A DNA stretch of 64,000 nucleotides from Streptomyces alfalfae (GTDB taxonomy: Bacteria > Actinomycetota > Actinomycetes > Streptomycetales > Streptomycetaceae), in contig NZ_QEXM01000045.1 of assembly GCF_004127445.1 (NCBI RefSeq), positions 1-64,000 of the forward strand, in the 5' to 3' direction. Shown piece by piece: positions 53,509-62,688 of the stretch (its first letter is position 1; each line of letters begins with the position of its first letter). The position numbers and the translations under genes are program-made. The notes beneath the pieces were generated by a model. It was given only the letters and a program-made list of their open reading frames with translations. It was not told the origin of the DNA and did no database searches.

Positions 53509-54146
53509 TCCGCCTCGCTCGCAATCGCGTTGATCGCCGCCGCGGCCATCGCGCTGCCGCCGCGACGCCCCCGTACGACCAGGTATTCCAGGCCCGAGGA
53601 GTGCTCGGCGAGCGCGTCCTTGGACTCGGCGGCGCCGACGAAGCCGACCGGTATGCCGAGCACGGCGGCCGGGCGGGGCGCGCCCGCCTCGATCATCTCC
53701 AGGAGGCGGAAGAGGGCGGTGGGCGCGTTGCCGATGGCGACGACGGAGCCTTCGAGGCGGTCGCGCCAGAGTTCCAGGGCGGCGGCGCTGCGGGTGGTGG
53801 CGAGCTGGGCGGCGAGGTCCGGCACCGCCGGGTCGGCGAGGGTGCAGACCACCTCGTTGTCGGCGGGCAGCCGCTTGCGCGTGACGCCGCTCGCGACCAT
53901 GTTCGCGTCGCACAGGATCGGGGCGCCGTCGCGCAGCGCCTTACGGGCGTCGGCGATCACGCGCGGGCTGAAGGCGAGGTCGCGGACGAGGTCGACCATG
54001 CCGCAGGCGTGGATCATCCGGACCGCGACCTGGCTGACGTCGGCGGGCAGCCCCGCGAGGTCCGCCTCCGCGCGGATGGTGGCAAAGGACTCGCGGTAGA
54101 TCGCCGCGCCGTCCTTCTCGTAGTCGAACACTGTGCTCTCGCTCAT
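53505..54146 (-). CDS. cobH: Precorrin-8X methylmutase
   Basis: A 213-residue enzyme that moves the C11 methyl to C12, giving hydrogenobyrinate. Blocks: DYEKDGAAIYRESFATIRAE, VAVRMIHACGMVDLV with the catalytic His, GAPILCDANMVASGV, VAIGNAPTALFRLLEMIEAG and VGFVGAAESKDAL. It overlaps cobG and cobIJ by 4 bp at each end, giving a tightly coupled cobG-cobH-cobIJ unit. Confidence 0.95.
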   Translation of the reverse strand: MSESTVFDYEKDGAAIYRESFATIRAEADLAGLPADVSQVAVRMIHACGMVDLVRDLAFSPRVIADARKALRDGAPILCDANMVASGVTRKRLPADNEVVCTLADPAVPDLAAQLATTRSAAALELWRDRLEGSVVAIGNAPTALFRLLEMIEAGAPRPAAVLGIPVGFVGAAESKDALAEHSSGLEYLVVRGRRGGSAMAAAAINAIASEAE

Positions 54147-55417
54147 TTCGTGGCCGTTGGTGTGGTTGCCGAAGTCGTACGTGCCGTGCTGACCGCCTCG
54201 GTGAGGGTGCCGCCCCGCACGGGTGTCCCGTGCCCGCCGGAGGTGCGCACCGTCACCTCGTACCGCCCGTCACCGGTGGCGAGGACGTCGACCCAGTCGC
54301 CGCGCGGGTGCCCGCAGCGCCGCTCGCAGCCGGACCAGTGCACGGGCAGCCCGCCGAGGCCGGGCACGGCGTCCGCGCGGACGTCGGCGAGGGACTTGGC
54401 GCAGCCGGGCCGTCCCGTGCAGGCGCCGACGCCGAGCCAGGGCGACGCGGGGTCGGTGAGGAACCCGGCGCCGGCCAGCGCGGCGAGGCGGTCCCGCGCC
54501 GCGCCCGCGTCGGCGAAGCCGGGGAGCACGAAGCCGCGCCACGGGGTGACCCGCAGCTCGTCGGCGGGCAGCGGGAGCAGGGCCCGCCACTGGGCGGCGG
54601 TGACGCGGCCGAGGGGGGCGCTGACGGCGACCGCGCGGCCGGTCACGCCGGGGGGGTGCGGGGTGGCGCGGGGCGCGGTCGACGGCTCGGCGGGCGTGGC
54701 CGCGACACCGGCCTCTTCCAGCGCCGCGGCCAGGTCGACGCGCCGCCCATCGGGCAGCTCCCGCACCCGCCAGGCCCCGTTGCCCGCCTCGCGGGCCGCC
54801 GCGAGGAACGCCCCGGCCGCGGCGAGGGCGGCTCGCGGGGCGTCCGCGGCGGCCACGCGCAGGGCGGGGCCCCCGGCGCGCACCACCGCCGTCCCGTCCG
54901 ATTCTGCGATCAAGGTCACATCGCCGCCGAGACCGGCCATGTCCCCGCGCCCGTCGTCGAGGGCGAACAGGAAGCGCCCGGACAGCGCGGCCGTCCACTC
55001 CCGCGCGCAGAGGAGTCCGTCCAGCTCACGGGCCCACAACTGGACGTCGGCGCGGCCGAGTCCGTCGAGTCCGGCGAGCGGGGACGCCACGATGTTCCGT
55101 ATGCGTTCATGGCGCCCGGAGGGCAGCAGTCCGGCGTCCGTGAGGAGCGCGGCCAGGGCGGAGACGCAGCCGTCGGCGAGGCCGCGCAGCTCGACGTTGC
55201 CGCGCGAGGTGACGCTGAGGGCGCCGTCGGCGAGCCGTTCCGCCGCGTCGGCCAGGACCGCTGCCTGATGTCCCGTCAAGAGCCCTGCGGGCAGCCGGAG
55301 TCGGACCAGCGCGCCGTCGTCGGCGAGATGCGGTCGCAGGGCTCCGGGACAGGCGTCGCCCCGGTCACGTATGAGGGATTCGCCCTTGTTCGTGGAGGTT
55401 GCTCGGGTGGGCGGCAT
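54143..55417 (-). CDS. cobG: Precorrin-3B synthase
   Basis: A 424-residue member of the sulfite/nitrite reductase-like family. CobG uses O2, siroheme-like chemistry and a [4Fe-4S] cluster to make precorrin-3B, marking the aerobic corrin route. The cluster cysteines are seen in CTGRPGCAKSLADVR and SGCERRCGHPRGDW; the ferredoxin-like half repeats are at the N-terminus (ALSVTSRGNVELRGL) and centre (LGRVTAAQWRALLPLPADEL). The start is uncertain: ATG 55417 or an upstream GTG or ATG, none with a good ribosome-binding site, so the message may be leaderless. It is divergent from cobN. Confidence 0.9.
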   Translation of the reverse strand: MPPTRATSTNKGESLIRDRGDACPGALRPHLADDGALVRLRLPAGLLTGHQAAVLADAAERLADGALSVTSRGNVELRGLADGCVSALAALLTDAGLLPSGRHERIRNIVASPLAGLDGLGRADVQLWARELDGLLCAREWTAALSGRFLFALDDGRGDMAGLGGDVTLIAESDGTAVVRAGGPALRVAAADAPRAALAAAGAFLAAAREAGNGAWRVRELPDGRRVDLAAALEEAGVAATPAEPSTAPRATPHPPGVTGRAVAVSAPLGRVTAAQWRALLPLPADELRVTPWRGFVLPGFADAGAARDRLAALAGAGFLTDPASPWLGVGACTGRPGCAKSLADVRADAVPGLGGLPVHWSGCERRCGHPRGDWVDVLATGDGRYEVTVRTSGGHGTPVRGGTLTEAVSTARTTSATTPTATK

Positions 55418-55539
55418 GGCGGCGAGCATACCCACGCGCCCGGGCGCGGTCGCCTCCCGAAGTGGACCGCGGGGACAGGTGGCCGCCCACTTCGGGGCGG
55501 GCAGGACTTACTATGCAGTCGGCGGGCCGCCAGGTCCGC

Positions 55540-55700
55540 CGACGCCAGCGACGGCGTGGGCCCGACAGGGGCCCGAGGGAGGAAGCCCGGTGCGATTCCG
55601 GCGCGGTCCCGCCACTGTGAGCCCCATCCAGGTGGGGTGAGCCAGGAACTCCTGCCGTCCATACGACCACCCGGGGCGCGGACACCCCGAGGAAGGCCTG
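55540..55700 (+). ncRNA. Cobalamin (AdoCbl) riboswitch upstream of cobN
   Basis: The core reads GAGGGAGGAAGCCCGGTGCG, then GATTCCGGCGCGGTCCC, the B12 box GCCACTGTGAG (GCCACTG at 55611-55617) and GAGCCAGGAACTCCTGCC. The order and spacing match the AdoCbl class. A hairpin CGGGG...CCCCG (about 55672-55690) next to GAGGAAGG could mask the cobN ribosome-binding site when B12 is bound. The 5' boundary is approximate. Confidence 0.93.
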
Positions 55701-55707
55701 CGCCCGC

Positions 55708-58700
55708 ATGCTTCTGCTGCTGTCGACCTCCGACACCGACCTGCTCAGCGCCCGCGCGGCGGGGGGTCCCGTCGACTACCGGTTCGCCAACCCCTCCCGC
55801 CTCGACCTCGCCGAGCTGCCCGCCCTGCTCGACGGCGCCGACCTGGTCGTCGTACGCCTCCTCGGCGGCGTCCGCGCCTGGCAGGACGGCCTCGACCAGC
55901 TCACCGCCAGCGGTCTGCCGGTGGTCGTACTCACCGGTGAGCAGGCGCCCGACGCCCAGCTCATGGCCTCCTCCACCGTGCCGGTCGGCATCGCCGCCGA
56001 GGCGCACGCCTACCTGGCGCACGGCGGCCCCGCCAACCTGGAGCAGCTGGCCCGCTTCCTCTCCGACACGGTGCTGCTCACCGGCCACGGCTTCGAGCCG
56101 CCGGCGCCCGCGCCGTCCTGGGGCCCCCTGGAGCGCGCCGCGCGCGACGTCGCGGGCCCGACCGTGGCGGTGCTCTACTACCGCGCCCACCACATGAGCG
56201 GCAACACCGCGTTCGTGGACGCCCTGTGCGGCGCGATCGAGGACGCGGGCGCCCGCCCGCTGCCGCTGTACGTGGCCTCGCTGCGCGCCCCGGAGCCGGA
56301 GCTGATCGAGGAGCTGCGCGCGGCGGACGCCATCGTGACGACGGTCCTCGCGGCGGGCGGCACCAAGCCCGCCGAGGCCTCCGCGGGCGGTGACGACGAG
56401 TCGTGGGACGCGGGCGCGCTGACCGGCCTCGACGTGCCGATCCTCCAGGCGCTCTGCCTGACCGGGTCGCGCTCGGCCTGGGAGGAGAACGACGAGGGCG
56501 TCTCGCCGCTCGACGCCGCCAGCCAGATCGCGGTGCCGGAGTTCGACGGGCGGCTCATCACCGTGCCGTTCTCGTTCAAGGAGATCGACGAGGACGGGCT
56601 CCCGGCGTACGTCGCGGACGCCGAGCGCGCCGCCCGCGTCGCCGGCATCGCCGTACGCCACGCGCGGCTGCGGCACATCCCGGCCGCCGACAAGCGCCTG
56701 GCCCTGGTCCTGTCCGCGTACCCGACCAAGCACTCGCGGATCGGCAACGCGGTGGGCCTCGACACCCCCGCGTCCGCCGTCGCGCTGCTCCGCAGGCTCA
56801 TCGACGAGGGCTACGACTTCGGGCCCGCCGAGGAGATCCCCGGCCTGGTCTCCGGCGACGGCGACGAGCTGATCCGGGCGCTGATCGACGCGGGCGGCCA
56901 CGACCAGGACTGGCTCACCGACGAGCAGCTCGCCGCCAACCCCGTCCGCATCCCGGCCGCCGCCTACAAGCGCTGGTACGCGACGCTGCCGCAGGAGCTG
57001 CGGGAGTCCGTGGAGGAGCACTGGGGGCCGCCGCCCGGCGAGATGTTCCTGGACCGCTCCCGCGTGGCGGACGGCGGCGACCCCGAGGGCGACATCGTGC
57101 TCGCCGCCCTGCGCCGCGGGAACCTGCTGATCCTCATCCAGCCGCCGCGCGGCTTCGGCCAGAACCCGATCGCGATCTACCACGACCCGGATCTGCCGCC
57201 CTCGCACCACTACCTGGCGGCCTACCGCTGGATCGCCGCGTCCGCCGACGACGGCGGCTTCGGCGCCGACGCAATGGTCCACCTCGGCAAGCACGGCAAC
57301 CTGGAGTGGCTGCCGGGCAAGAACGCGGGCCTCTCCGCGGCCTGCGGCCCCGACGCCGCGCTCGGCGACCTCCCCCTCGTCTACCCCTTCCTGGTCAACG
57401 ACCCGGGCGAGGGCACCCAGGCCAAGCGGCGCGTGCACGCCACGCTCATCGACCACCTGGTGCCGCCGATGGACCGCGCCGACTCCTACGGCGACATCGC
57501 GCGCCTGGAGCAGCTGCTCGACGAGTACGCGCAGATCAGCTCCATGGACCCGGCGAAGCTGCCCGCGATCCGCGCGCAGATCTGGACGCTCATCCAGGCC
57601 GCGAAGCTCGACCACGACCTGGGCCTGGAGGACCGCCCGGACGACGACGGCTTCGACGACTTCCTGCTGCACGTCGACGGCTGGCTCTGCGAGATCAAGG
57701 ACATGCAGATCCGCGACGGTCTGCACGTCCTCGGCTCCGCCCCGGCGGGCGCCGCCCGCGTCAACCTCGTCCTCGCGATCCTGCGCGCCCGCCAGATCTG
57801 GGGCGGCGCCTCCGCCCTGCCGGGTCTGCGCGAGGCGCTGGGTCTCGACGAGTCGGCGGCGACGCGCGCGAGCGCGGACGAGGCCGAGGAGAAGGCCCGT
57901 GCGCTCGTCCAGGCGATGGACGACGCCGACTGGGACCTCTCCGCCGTCCCCGCCGACCAGAGTGAGCAGGTCAGGGCCATCCTGGAGTTCGCGGCCCGCG
58001 AGGTCGTGCCGCGCCTGGCGGCCACCACCGCCGAGCTGGACCACTCCGTGCACGCCCTGAACGGCGGCTTCGTCCCGGCCGGCCCCTCCGGCTCCCCGCT
58101 GCGCGGCCTGGTCAACGTCCTGCCGACCGGCCGCAACTTCTACTCGGTCGACCCGAAGGCCGTCCCGTCCCGCCTCGCGTGGGAGACGGGCCAGGCCCTC
58201 GCCGACTCCCTCATCGAGCGCTACCGCACGGACAACGGCGACTACCCCACCTCCGTGGGCCTGTCCCTGTGGGGCACGAGTGCCATGCGCACGGCGGGCG
58301 ACGACGTCGCCGAGGCCATGGCGCTGCTCGGCGTCCGCCCGGTCTGGGACGACGCCTCACGCCGCGTCACCGGCCTCGAAGCCATCCCGTACGAGGAACT
58401 GGGCCGGCCCCGCATCGACGTGACGCTGCGCATCTCGGGCTTCTTCCGCGACGCGTTCCCGCACACGATCGGCCTGCTCGACGACGCGGTGCGGCTCGCC
58501 GCGTCCCTGGAGGAGCCCGCCGAGCAGAACCACGTGCGCGCCCACGCCCAGGCCGACCTGGCCGAGCACGGGGACGAGCGCCGGGCCACCACCCGCATCT
58601 TCGGCTCGCGCCCCGGCACCTACGGCGCGGGGCTGCTCCAGCTCATCGACTCCCGCGACTGGCGCACGGACGCGGACCTCGCCGAGGTGTACACGGTGTG

Positions 58701-59313
58701 GGGCGGCTACGCCTACGGCCGCGGGCTCGAAGGCCGCCCGGCGCGCGCCGAGATGGAGACCGCGTACAAGCGCATCGCGGTGGCCGCGAAGAACACCGAC
58801 ACGCGCGAGCACGACATCGCCGACTCGGACGACTACTTCCAGTACCACGGCGGCATGGTCGCGACCGTGCGCGCGCTGCGGGGCACGGCTCCCGAGGCGT
58901 ACATCGGGGACTCCACGCGCCCCGAGACGGTCCGCACGCGCACGCTGGTGGAGGAGACCTCACGGGTGTTCCGCGCCCGCGTGGTCAACCCGAAGTGGAT
59001 CGAGGCGATGCGCCGCCACGGCTACAAGGGCGCCTTCGAGCTCGCCGCGACGGTGGACTACCTGTTCGGCTACGACGCCACGACGGGGGTCGTGGCCGAC
59101 TGGATGTACGACAAGCTCACCGAGACGTACGTCCTCGACCCCACCAACCGGCAGTTCCTCCAGGAGGCCAACCCCTGGGCGCTGCACGGCATCGCCGAAC
59201 GCCTCCTGGAGGCGGAGTCGCGCGGCATGTGGGCCAAGCCGGACCCGGCGGTGCTCGAAGCGCTGCGGCAGGCCTACCTGGAGACCGAGGGGAACCTGGA
59301 GGACGAGGGCTGA
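55708..59313 (+). CDS. cobN: Cobaltochelatase subunit CobN
   Basis: A 1201-residue large subunit of the ATP-dependent aerobic cobalt chelatase, which inserts Co(II) into hydrogenobyrinate a,c-diamide with CobS/CobT-type AAA partners. Blocks: TVAVLYYRAHHMSGNTAFVD, VLSAYPTKHSRIGNAVGLD, MVHLGKHGNLEWLPGK, PLVYPFLVNDPGEGTQAKRR, LPTGRNFYSVDPKAVPSRLA and LWGTSAMRTAGDDVAEAMAL. The ATG follows GAGGAAGG inside the riboswitch leader, so vitamin B12 should repress it. The AAA subunits are not in this window. It converges on the M20 gene with 9 bp between. Confidence 0.97.
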   Translation: MLLLLSTSDTDLLSARAAGGPVDYRFANPSRLDLAELPALLDGADLVVVRLLGGVRAWQDGLDQLTASGLPVVVLTGEQAPDAQLMASSTVPVGIAAEAHAYLAHGGPANLEQLARFLSDTVLLTGHGFEPPAPAPSWGPLERAARDVAGPTVAVLYYRAHHMSGNTAFVDALCGAIEDAGARPLPLYVASLRAPEPELIEELRAADAIVTTVLAAGGTKPAEASAGGDDESWDAGALTGLDVPILQALCLTGSRSAWEENDEGVSPLDAASQIAVPEFDGRLITVPFSFKEIDEDGLPAYVADAERAARVAGIAVRHARLRHIPAADKRLALVLSAYPTKHSRIGNAVGLDTPASAVALLRRLIDEGYDFGPAEEIPGLVSGDGDELIRALIDAGGHDQDWLTDEQLAANPVRIPAAAYKRWYATLPQELRESVEEHWGPPPGEMFLDRSRVADGGDPEGDIVLAALRRGNLLILIQPPRGFGQNPIAIYHDPDLPPSHHYLAAYRWIAASADDGGFGADAMVHLGKHGNLEWLPGKNAGLSAACGPDAALGDLPLVYPFLVNDPGEGTQAKRRVHATLIDHLVPPMDRADSYGDIARLEQLLDEYAQISSMDPAKLPAIRAQIWTLIQAAKLDHDLGLEDRPDDDGFDDFLLHVDGWLCEIKDMQIRDGLHVLGSAPAGAARVNLVLAILRARQIWGGASALPGLREALGLDESAATRASADEAEEKARALVQAMDDADWDLSAVPADQSEQVRAILEFAAREVVPRLAATTAELDHSVHALNGGFVPAGPSGSPLRGLVNVLPTGRNFYSVDPKAVPSRLAWETGQALADSLIERYRTDNGDYPTSVGLSLWGTSAMRTAGDDVAEAMALLGVRPVWDDASRRVTGLEAIPYEELGRPRIDVTLRISGFFRDAFPHTIGLLDDAVRLAASLEEPAEQNHVRAHAQADLAEHGDERRATTRIFGSRPGTYGAGLLQLIDSRDWRTDADLAEVYTVWGGYAYGRGLEGRPARAEMETAYKRIAVAAKNTDTREHDIADSDDYFQYHGGMVATVRALRGTAPEAYIGDSTRPETVRTRTLVEETSRVFRARVVNPKWIEAMRRHGYKGAFELAATVDYLFGYDATTGVVADWMYDKLTETYVLDPTNRQFLQEANPWALHGIAERLLEAESRGMWAKPDPAVLEALRQAYLETEGNLEDEG

Positions 59314-59322
59314 GCCCCGCCG

Positions 59323-60594
59323 TCACCGACGGGGGCCGCCCAGCCAGGCGAGGGCGGCCGTCGTCAGGGCCGTGACGCCCGTGGTGATCGTCGGTTCGAT
59401 CAGCGGGGCGAAGAACGGCGAGTGGTTGGAGGGGATGTCCCGCTCGAAGGTGCCCGCCCGCTGCGCGGCGATCACCTTCGCGGGGTCGGCGCCGCCCAGC
59501 AGCCAGTAGCAGAGCGGGACTTCGGGCTCCGCCGAGGTGGCGAAGTGTCCGACGTCCTCGCTGCCGGTCACCTGGCCGGGGTCCATGACCCGCTCCGCGC
59601 CGATGACCGCGCCGACCGCCGCCATCGTCCTGTCGACGGCGTGCGCGTCGTTGACGACGACGGGGAAGGTGTCGATCTCCGTGATCTCGGGCTCCCGCTC
59701 CGCGCCGGCCGTGGCCGCCTCGCCCTTGATGATCCGCTCGACGGCGGCGAGGACGCGGGTGCGGACCTCGGGCGTGTAGGTGCGGATGTTGAGCTGGAGT
59801 TCGGCCTCGTCGGGGATGACGTTGTGCTTGGCGCCCGCCCGCAGCACGCCGACGGTGACGACGGCGGTCTCACCGCCCGCCACCTCGCGGGACACCACCG
59901 TCTGGAGCCGCATCACGGTGGACGCGGCCATCACCACCGGGTCGACGGTCGCCTCCGGGCGCGAGCCGTGGCCGCCCTTGCCGAACATCCGCACCCGCAG
60001 GGCGTCGGTCGCCGCGAAGGCGGGACCCGCGTGCGCGCCGACCATGCCCGCGGGCAGCGGGGCGACATGCTGGCCGAGGACGACGTCGGGCGTGCCGAAC
60101 CGCTCGTAGAACCGGTCGGCAACCATCACCCGGGCGCCCTGCCCCGCCTCCTCGGCGGGCTGGAACACGGCGACGACCCGCCCCGACCAGGCGTCGCGGG
60201 AGTCCGCGAGCAGCTTCAGCGCGCCGAGCAGACAGGTGACGTGCATGTCGTGGCCGCAGGCGTGCATGACGCCCTCGGTGCGGGAGGCGTACGGCAGGCC
60301 GGTGGCCTCGGTCACCGGGAGCGCGTCCATGTCGGCGCGGAGCAGCACGGCCGGGCCCTCGCCGTTCGCCAGCACGGCCACGACACCGGTACGGCCCACG
60401 CCGGTGGTGACCTCGTACCCGTACGAGGCGGCGCGGCGGGCGGCCTCCGCGGCGGTGCGGTGCTCCTCGAAGGACGGCTCGGGGTGGGCGTGCAGGTGGC
60501 GGTAGAGGTCGGCGAGGTCGCCCTGGAGGGCGTCGAGTCCGGCAAGGGCGGCGGGGGCCGCGGGGGTGCGGTCGCGGGCGGGGTCGTCGGACAT
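59323..60594 (-). CDS. M20 family amidohydrolase/peptidase
   Basis: A 423-residue metal hydrolase of the M20D group, which includes hippurate and N-acyl amino acid amidohydrolases. The metal-binding motif is HACGHDMH (111-118), followed by FQPAEEAGQGARVM with the catalytic Glu pair, and the lid domain contains FGKGGHGSRPEATVDPV. The start is well set by GAGGAG 6 bp upstream. It is divergent from a MarR gene that may regulate it. Substrate unknown. Confidence 0.9.
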   Translation of the reverse strand: MSDDPARDRTPAAPAALAGLDALQGDLADLYRHLHAHPEPSFEEHRTAAEAARRAASYGYEVTTGVGRTGVVAVLANGEGPAVLLRADMDALPVTEATGLPYASRTEGVMHACGHDMHVTCLLGALKLLADSRDAWSGRVVAVFQPAEEAGQGARVMVADRFYERFGTPDVVLGQHVAPLPAGMVGAHAGPAFAATDALRVRMFGKGGHGSRPEATVDPVVMAASTVMRLQTVVSREVAGGETAVVTVGVLRAGAKHNVIPDEAELQLNIRTYTPEVRTRVLAAVERIIKGEAATAGAEREPEITEIDTFPVVVNDAHAVDRTMAAVGAVIGAERVMDPGQVTGSEDVGHFATSAEPEVPLCYWLLGGADPAKVIAAQRAGTFERDIPSNHSPFFAPLIEPTITTGVTALTTAALAWLGGPRR

Positions 60595-60733
60595 GGCGCG
60601 CTCCTCGTTGTCTCGCTGCGGTGCGGGCCACTGTACGGACGAACGGGCCTTGGATGTACGCACCACTCGGTGGGCCGGTCAGTGGCTAGGGTGGGGCCAC
60701 GGCCCCGCCGGGCGCGCCCCAGGAAGGAAGCCC

Positions 60734-61213
60734 ATGACCGAGCGTAGGATCCCCTCCCCCGCCGACCCGGACGCGGCGGACGCCGCCCTCGTCTCGCAGC
60801 CCATCGGGTACTGGAGCGGCGCGGTGCACAGGGCCGTCACCCGGCGCATCCGGGACGCGATGGCCCGCATGGACGTGACGCAGCCGCAGTGGTGGACGCT
60901 CAACCGCGTCGCCGCCGATCCCGGACCCACACGCGAGACGGTCGCCGCCCAGCTCGCGGAGGTCGCGGACGGCCCGTACGAGATCCCGCGCGTCGTCGAC
61001 CAACTCCTGCACCGCGGCTGGCTCCTGGTGGACCCCGAGCAGCGGCTGTTCGTGACGGACGAGGGCCGTGAGGCGATGGGGCGCGTCACCGGACTCGTCA
61101 CGTCGCTGCGGGCGGAGGTGCACGACGGCGTCAGCGATGAGGACTACGTGACCACGCTCAGGGTGCTGCGCACGATGCTCGGCAATCTGGACGGCGGGAA
61201 GCAGCGGGCCTGA
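60734..61213 (+). CDS. MarR family transcriptional regulator
   Basis: A 159-residue winged-helix protein. It has PIGYWSGAVHRAVTRRIRDA, VTQPQWWTLNRVAADPGPTR, an HTH-like AEVADGPYEIPRVVDQLLHR and the wing GWLLVDPEQRLFVTDEGREA. AAGGAAGG lies just upstream of the ATG. The gap shared with the M20 gene contains CCACTCGGTGG (near 60663), a small palindrome of the kind MarR dimers bind. Confidence 0.9.
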   Translation: MTERRIPSPADPDAADAALVSQPIGYWSGAVHRAVTRRIRDAMARMDVTQPQWWTLNRVAADPGPTRETVAAQLAEVADGPYEIPRVVDQLLHRGWLLVDPEQRLFVTDEGREAMGRVTGLVTSLRAEVHDGVSDEDYVTTLRVLRTMLGNLDGGKQRA

Positions 61214-61230
61214 GCCGGATCGCCGTGGCG

Positions 61231-61262
61231 GGGCGGCGGGACGGCCCCGTCCCGCCGCCCCG
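61231..61262. terminator. Bidirectional terminator hairpin
   Basis: A 13-bp perfect stem (61231-61243 with 61250-61262) and a 6-nt loop between the MarR stop and the P450 stop. Confidence 0.8.
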
Positions 61263-61266
61263 CTCG

Positions 61267-62637
61267 CTACGCCCCGGGCGTACGGGCCGTCAGTCGCAGG
61301 CGCAGCCGGCGTGGCTGGTAGACGGTGGCCAGCGGGACGGGGCGCACGTCGACGCCCGGTTCGCAGGTGACCCGCCAGGTGCTGAGGATGGTGGCGAGCG
61401 CGAGGGTGGCCTCGGTGCGGGCGTAGAGGTCGCCGATGCACTTGCGGGCGCCGGTGCCGAAGGCCATGAAGGACTGCCGGGCCTGCGGTGTCACCCGGTC
61501 GGGCAGCCAGCGGTCGGGGTCGAACCGCCGCTCGTGGGGGAAAGATCCGGCGTCGAGGGCCACGGCCGCCGGGCTGAACACCACGGTGGAACCGGCGGGC
61601 AGCCGCAGCCCCGCCACGTCGAGGTCGGTGGCGGTCAGCCGGGTGAAGAGCCAGGCCGGCGGGTAGAGCCGCAGGGTCTCGGTGATGATGCGGTCGGTGA
61701 GCTGGAGCCGGGCCACGTCGTCGAACTCCGGGGCTCTGCCGCCCAGGACCTCGTCGATCTCCGCGTACAGCGCCTTCTCGATCCGCGGGTACTTGGAGAG
61801 CAGGTAGAAGATCCAGGTGAGGGTGGCGGCGACGGTCTCCGTGCCGGCCGCCATCACGGTGATGACCTGGTCGTGGATCTCCTTGTCGCCGAGCCTGCCG
61901 CCGTCCTCGTCGCGCGAGTCGAGGAGGGCGGAGAGCAGGTCGTCGTGGTCGGCGCCGTCGCGGCGGTAGTCGTCGATCAGCGTCTGGGTGGTGCGGTGCA
62001 GGTAGTCCAGGTTGGCGCGGTAGCGCCGGTTGCCCGGACTGGGCATCCTGCGCACCGCCGCGGGCAGGAACATCTGCCGGAACAGTCCCTTGAGCACGGC
62101 GTCGAAGGCGCGCTCCACGCTGTCGGCCAGCTCCTTGCTGACCGGCGTCGAGTACAGCGTGCGGCCCACGGTGCGCAGGGCCATGCCGTACATCTCGGGA
62201 AAGGCGTCGACCACCGCGCCGTCGCTCCAGCGCTCGGCGGTGGTCTCGATCTCGGCGTGCATCGCGGACGCGTACCGCTTGAGCTGGGGGCGGGTGAACG
62301 CCGACTGCATCAGCCTTCTCTGCCGGCGGTGGTCGGCGTAGGGGCAGGTGACCAGGCCGTTGCCCGCGATGTCACGGGCCCTGTCGTAGAAGATGCCGCC
62401 CTTGTCGTACTCGTTGTCGCTGGTCAGGACCTGGCGGAGCAGGGCCGGATGGGTCGGCACATGGGCCTCGGTGGGGCCCAGGCGTATCTTCACCAGGTCG
62501 CCGTGGCGGGACAGCGACGACATGAACTGCAGCGGGCGGCGCATCATCTGCCAGGCGTGCCCGACGAGGGGCGCCGCTCCGGGCGCCGTGCCCGCGACGA
62601 AGGTCTGCTGCTCGGGCTGGGCGGTCTGCTGGGCCAT
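61267..62637 (-). CDS. ptlI: Cytochrome P450, pentalenene oxygenase (CYP183/PtlI) type
   Basis: A 456-residue P450. The oxygen-binding I helix is MAAGTETVAATLTWIF (AGTET at 264-268), ExxR is E320-R323 (ETLRLYPPAW), and the heme loop is FGTGARKCIGD with Cys400. The N-terminus (AQPEQQTFVAGTAPGAAPLV) and heme region closely match my memory of PtlI/PenI, which oxidises C13 of pentalenene to the alcohol, aldehyde and on toward 1-deoxypentalenic acid. The ATG has GGAG 8 bp upstream and the gene follows pentalenene synthase by 51 bp. It is the last gene of the cluster on this side. Confidence 0.9.
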   Translation of the reverse strand: MAQQTAQPEQQTFVAGTAPGAAPLVGHAWQMMRRPLQFMSSLSRHGDLVKIRLGPTEAHVPTHPALLRQVLTSDNEYDKGGIFYDRARDIAGNGLVTCPYADHRRQRRLMQSAFTRPQLKRYASAMHAEIETTAERWSDGAVVDAFPEMYGMALRTVGRTLYSTPVSKELADSVERAFDAVLKGLFRQMFLPAAVRRMPSPGNRRYRANLDYLHRTTQTLIDDYRRDGADHDDLLSALLDSRDEDGGRLGDKEIHDQVITVMAAGTETVAATLTWIFYLLSKYPRIEKALYAEIDEVLGGRAPEFDDVARLQLTDRIITETLRLYPPAWLFTRLTATDLDVAGLRLPAGSTVVFSPAAVALDAGSFPHERRFDPDRWLPDRVTPQARQSFMAFGTGARKCIGDLYARTEATLALATILSTWRVTCEPGVDVRPVPLATVYQPRRLRLRLTARTPGA

Positions 62638-62688
62638 GGGTTCTCCTCGGTTTCCCTCGGCGGGTTCGGTGCGGGGGTGGCGGGTCCG

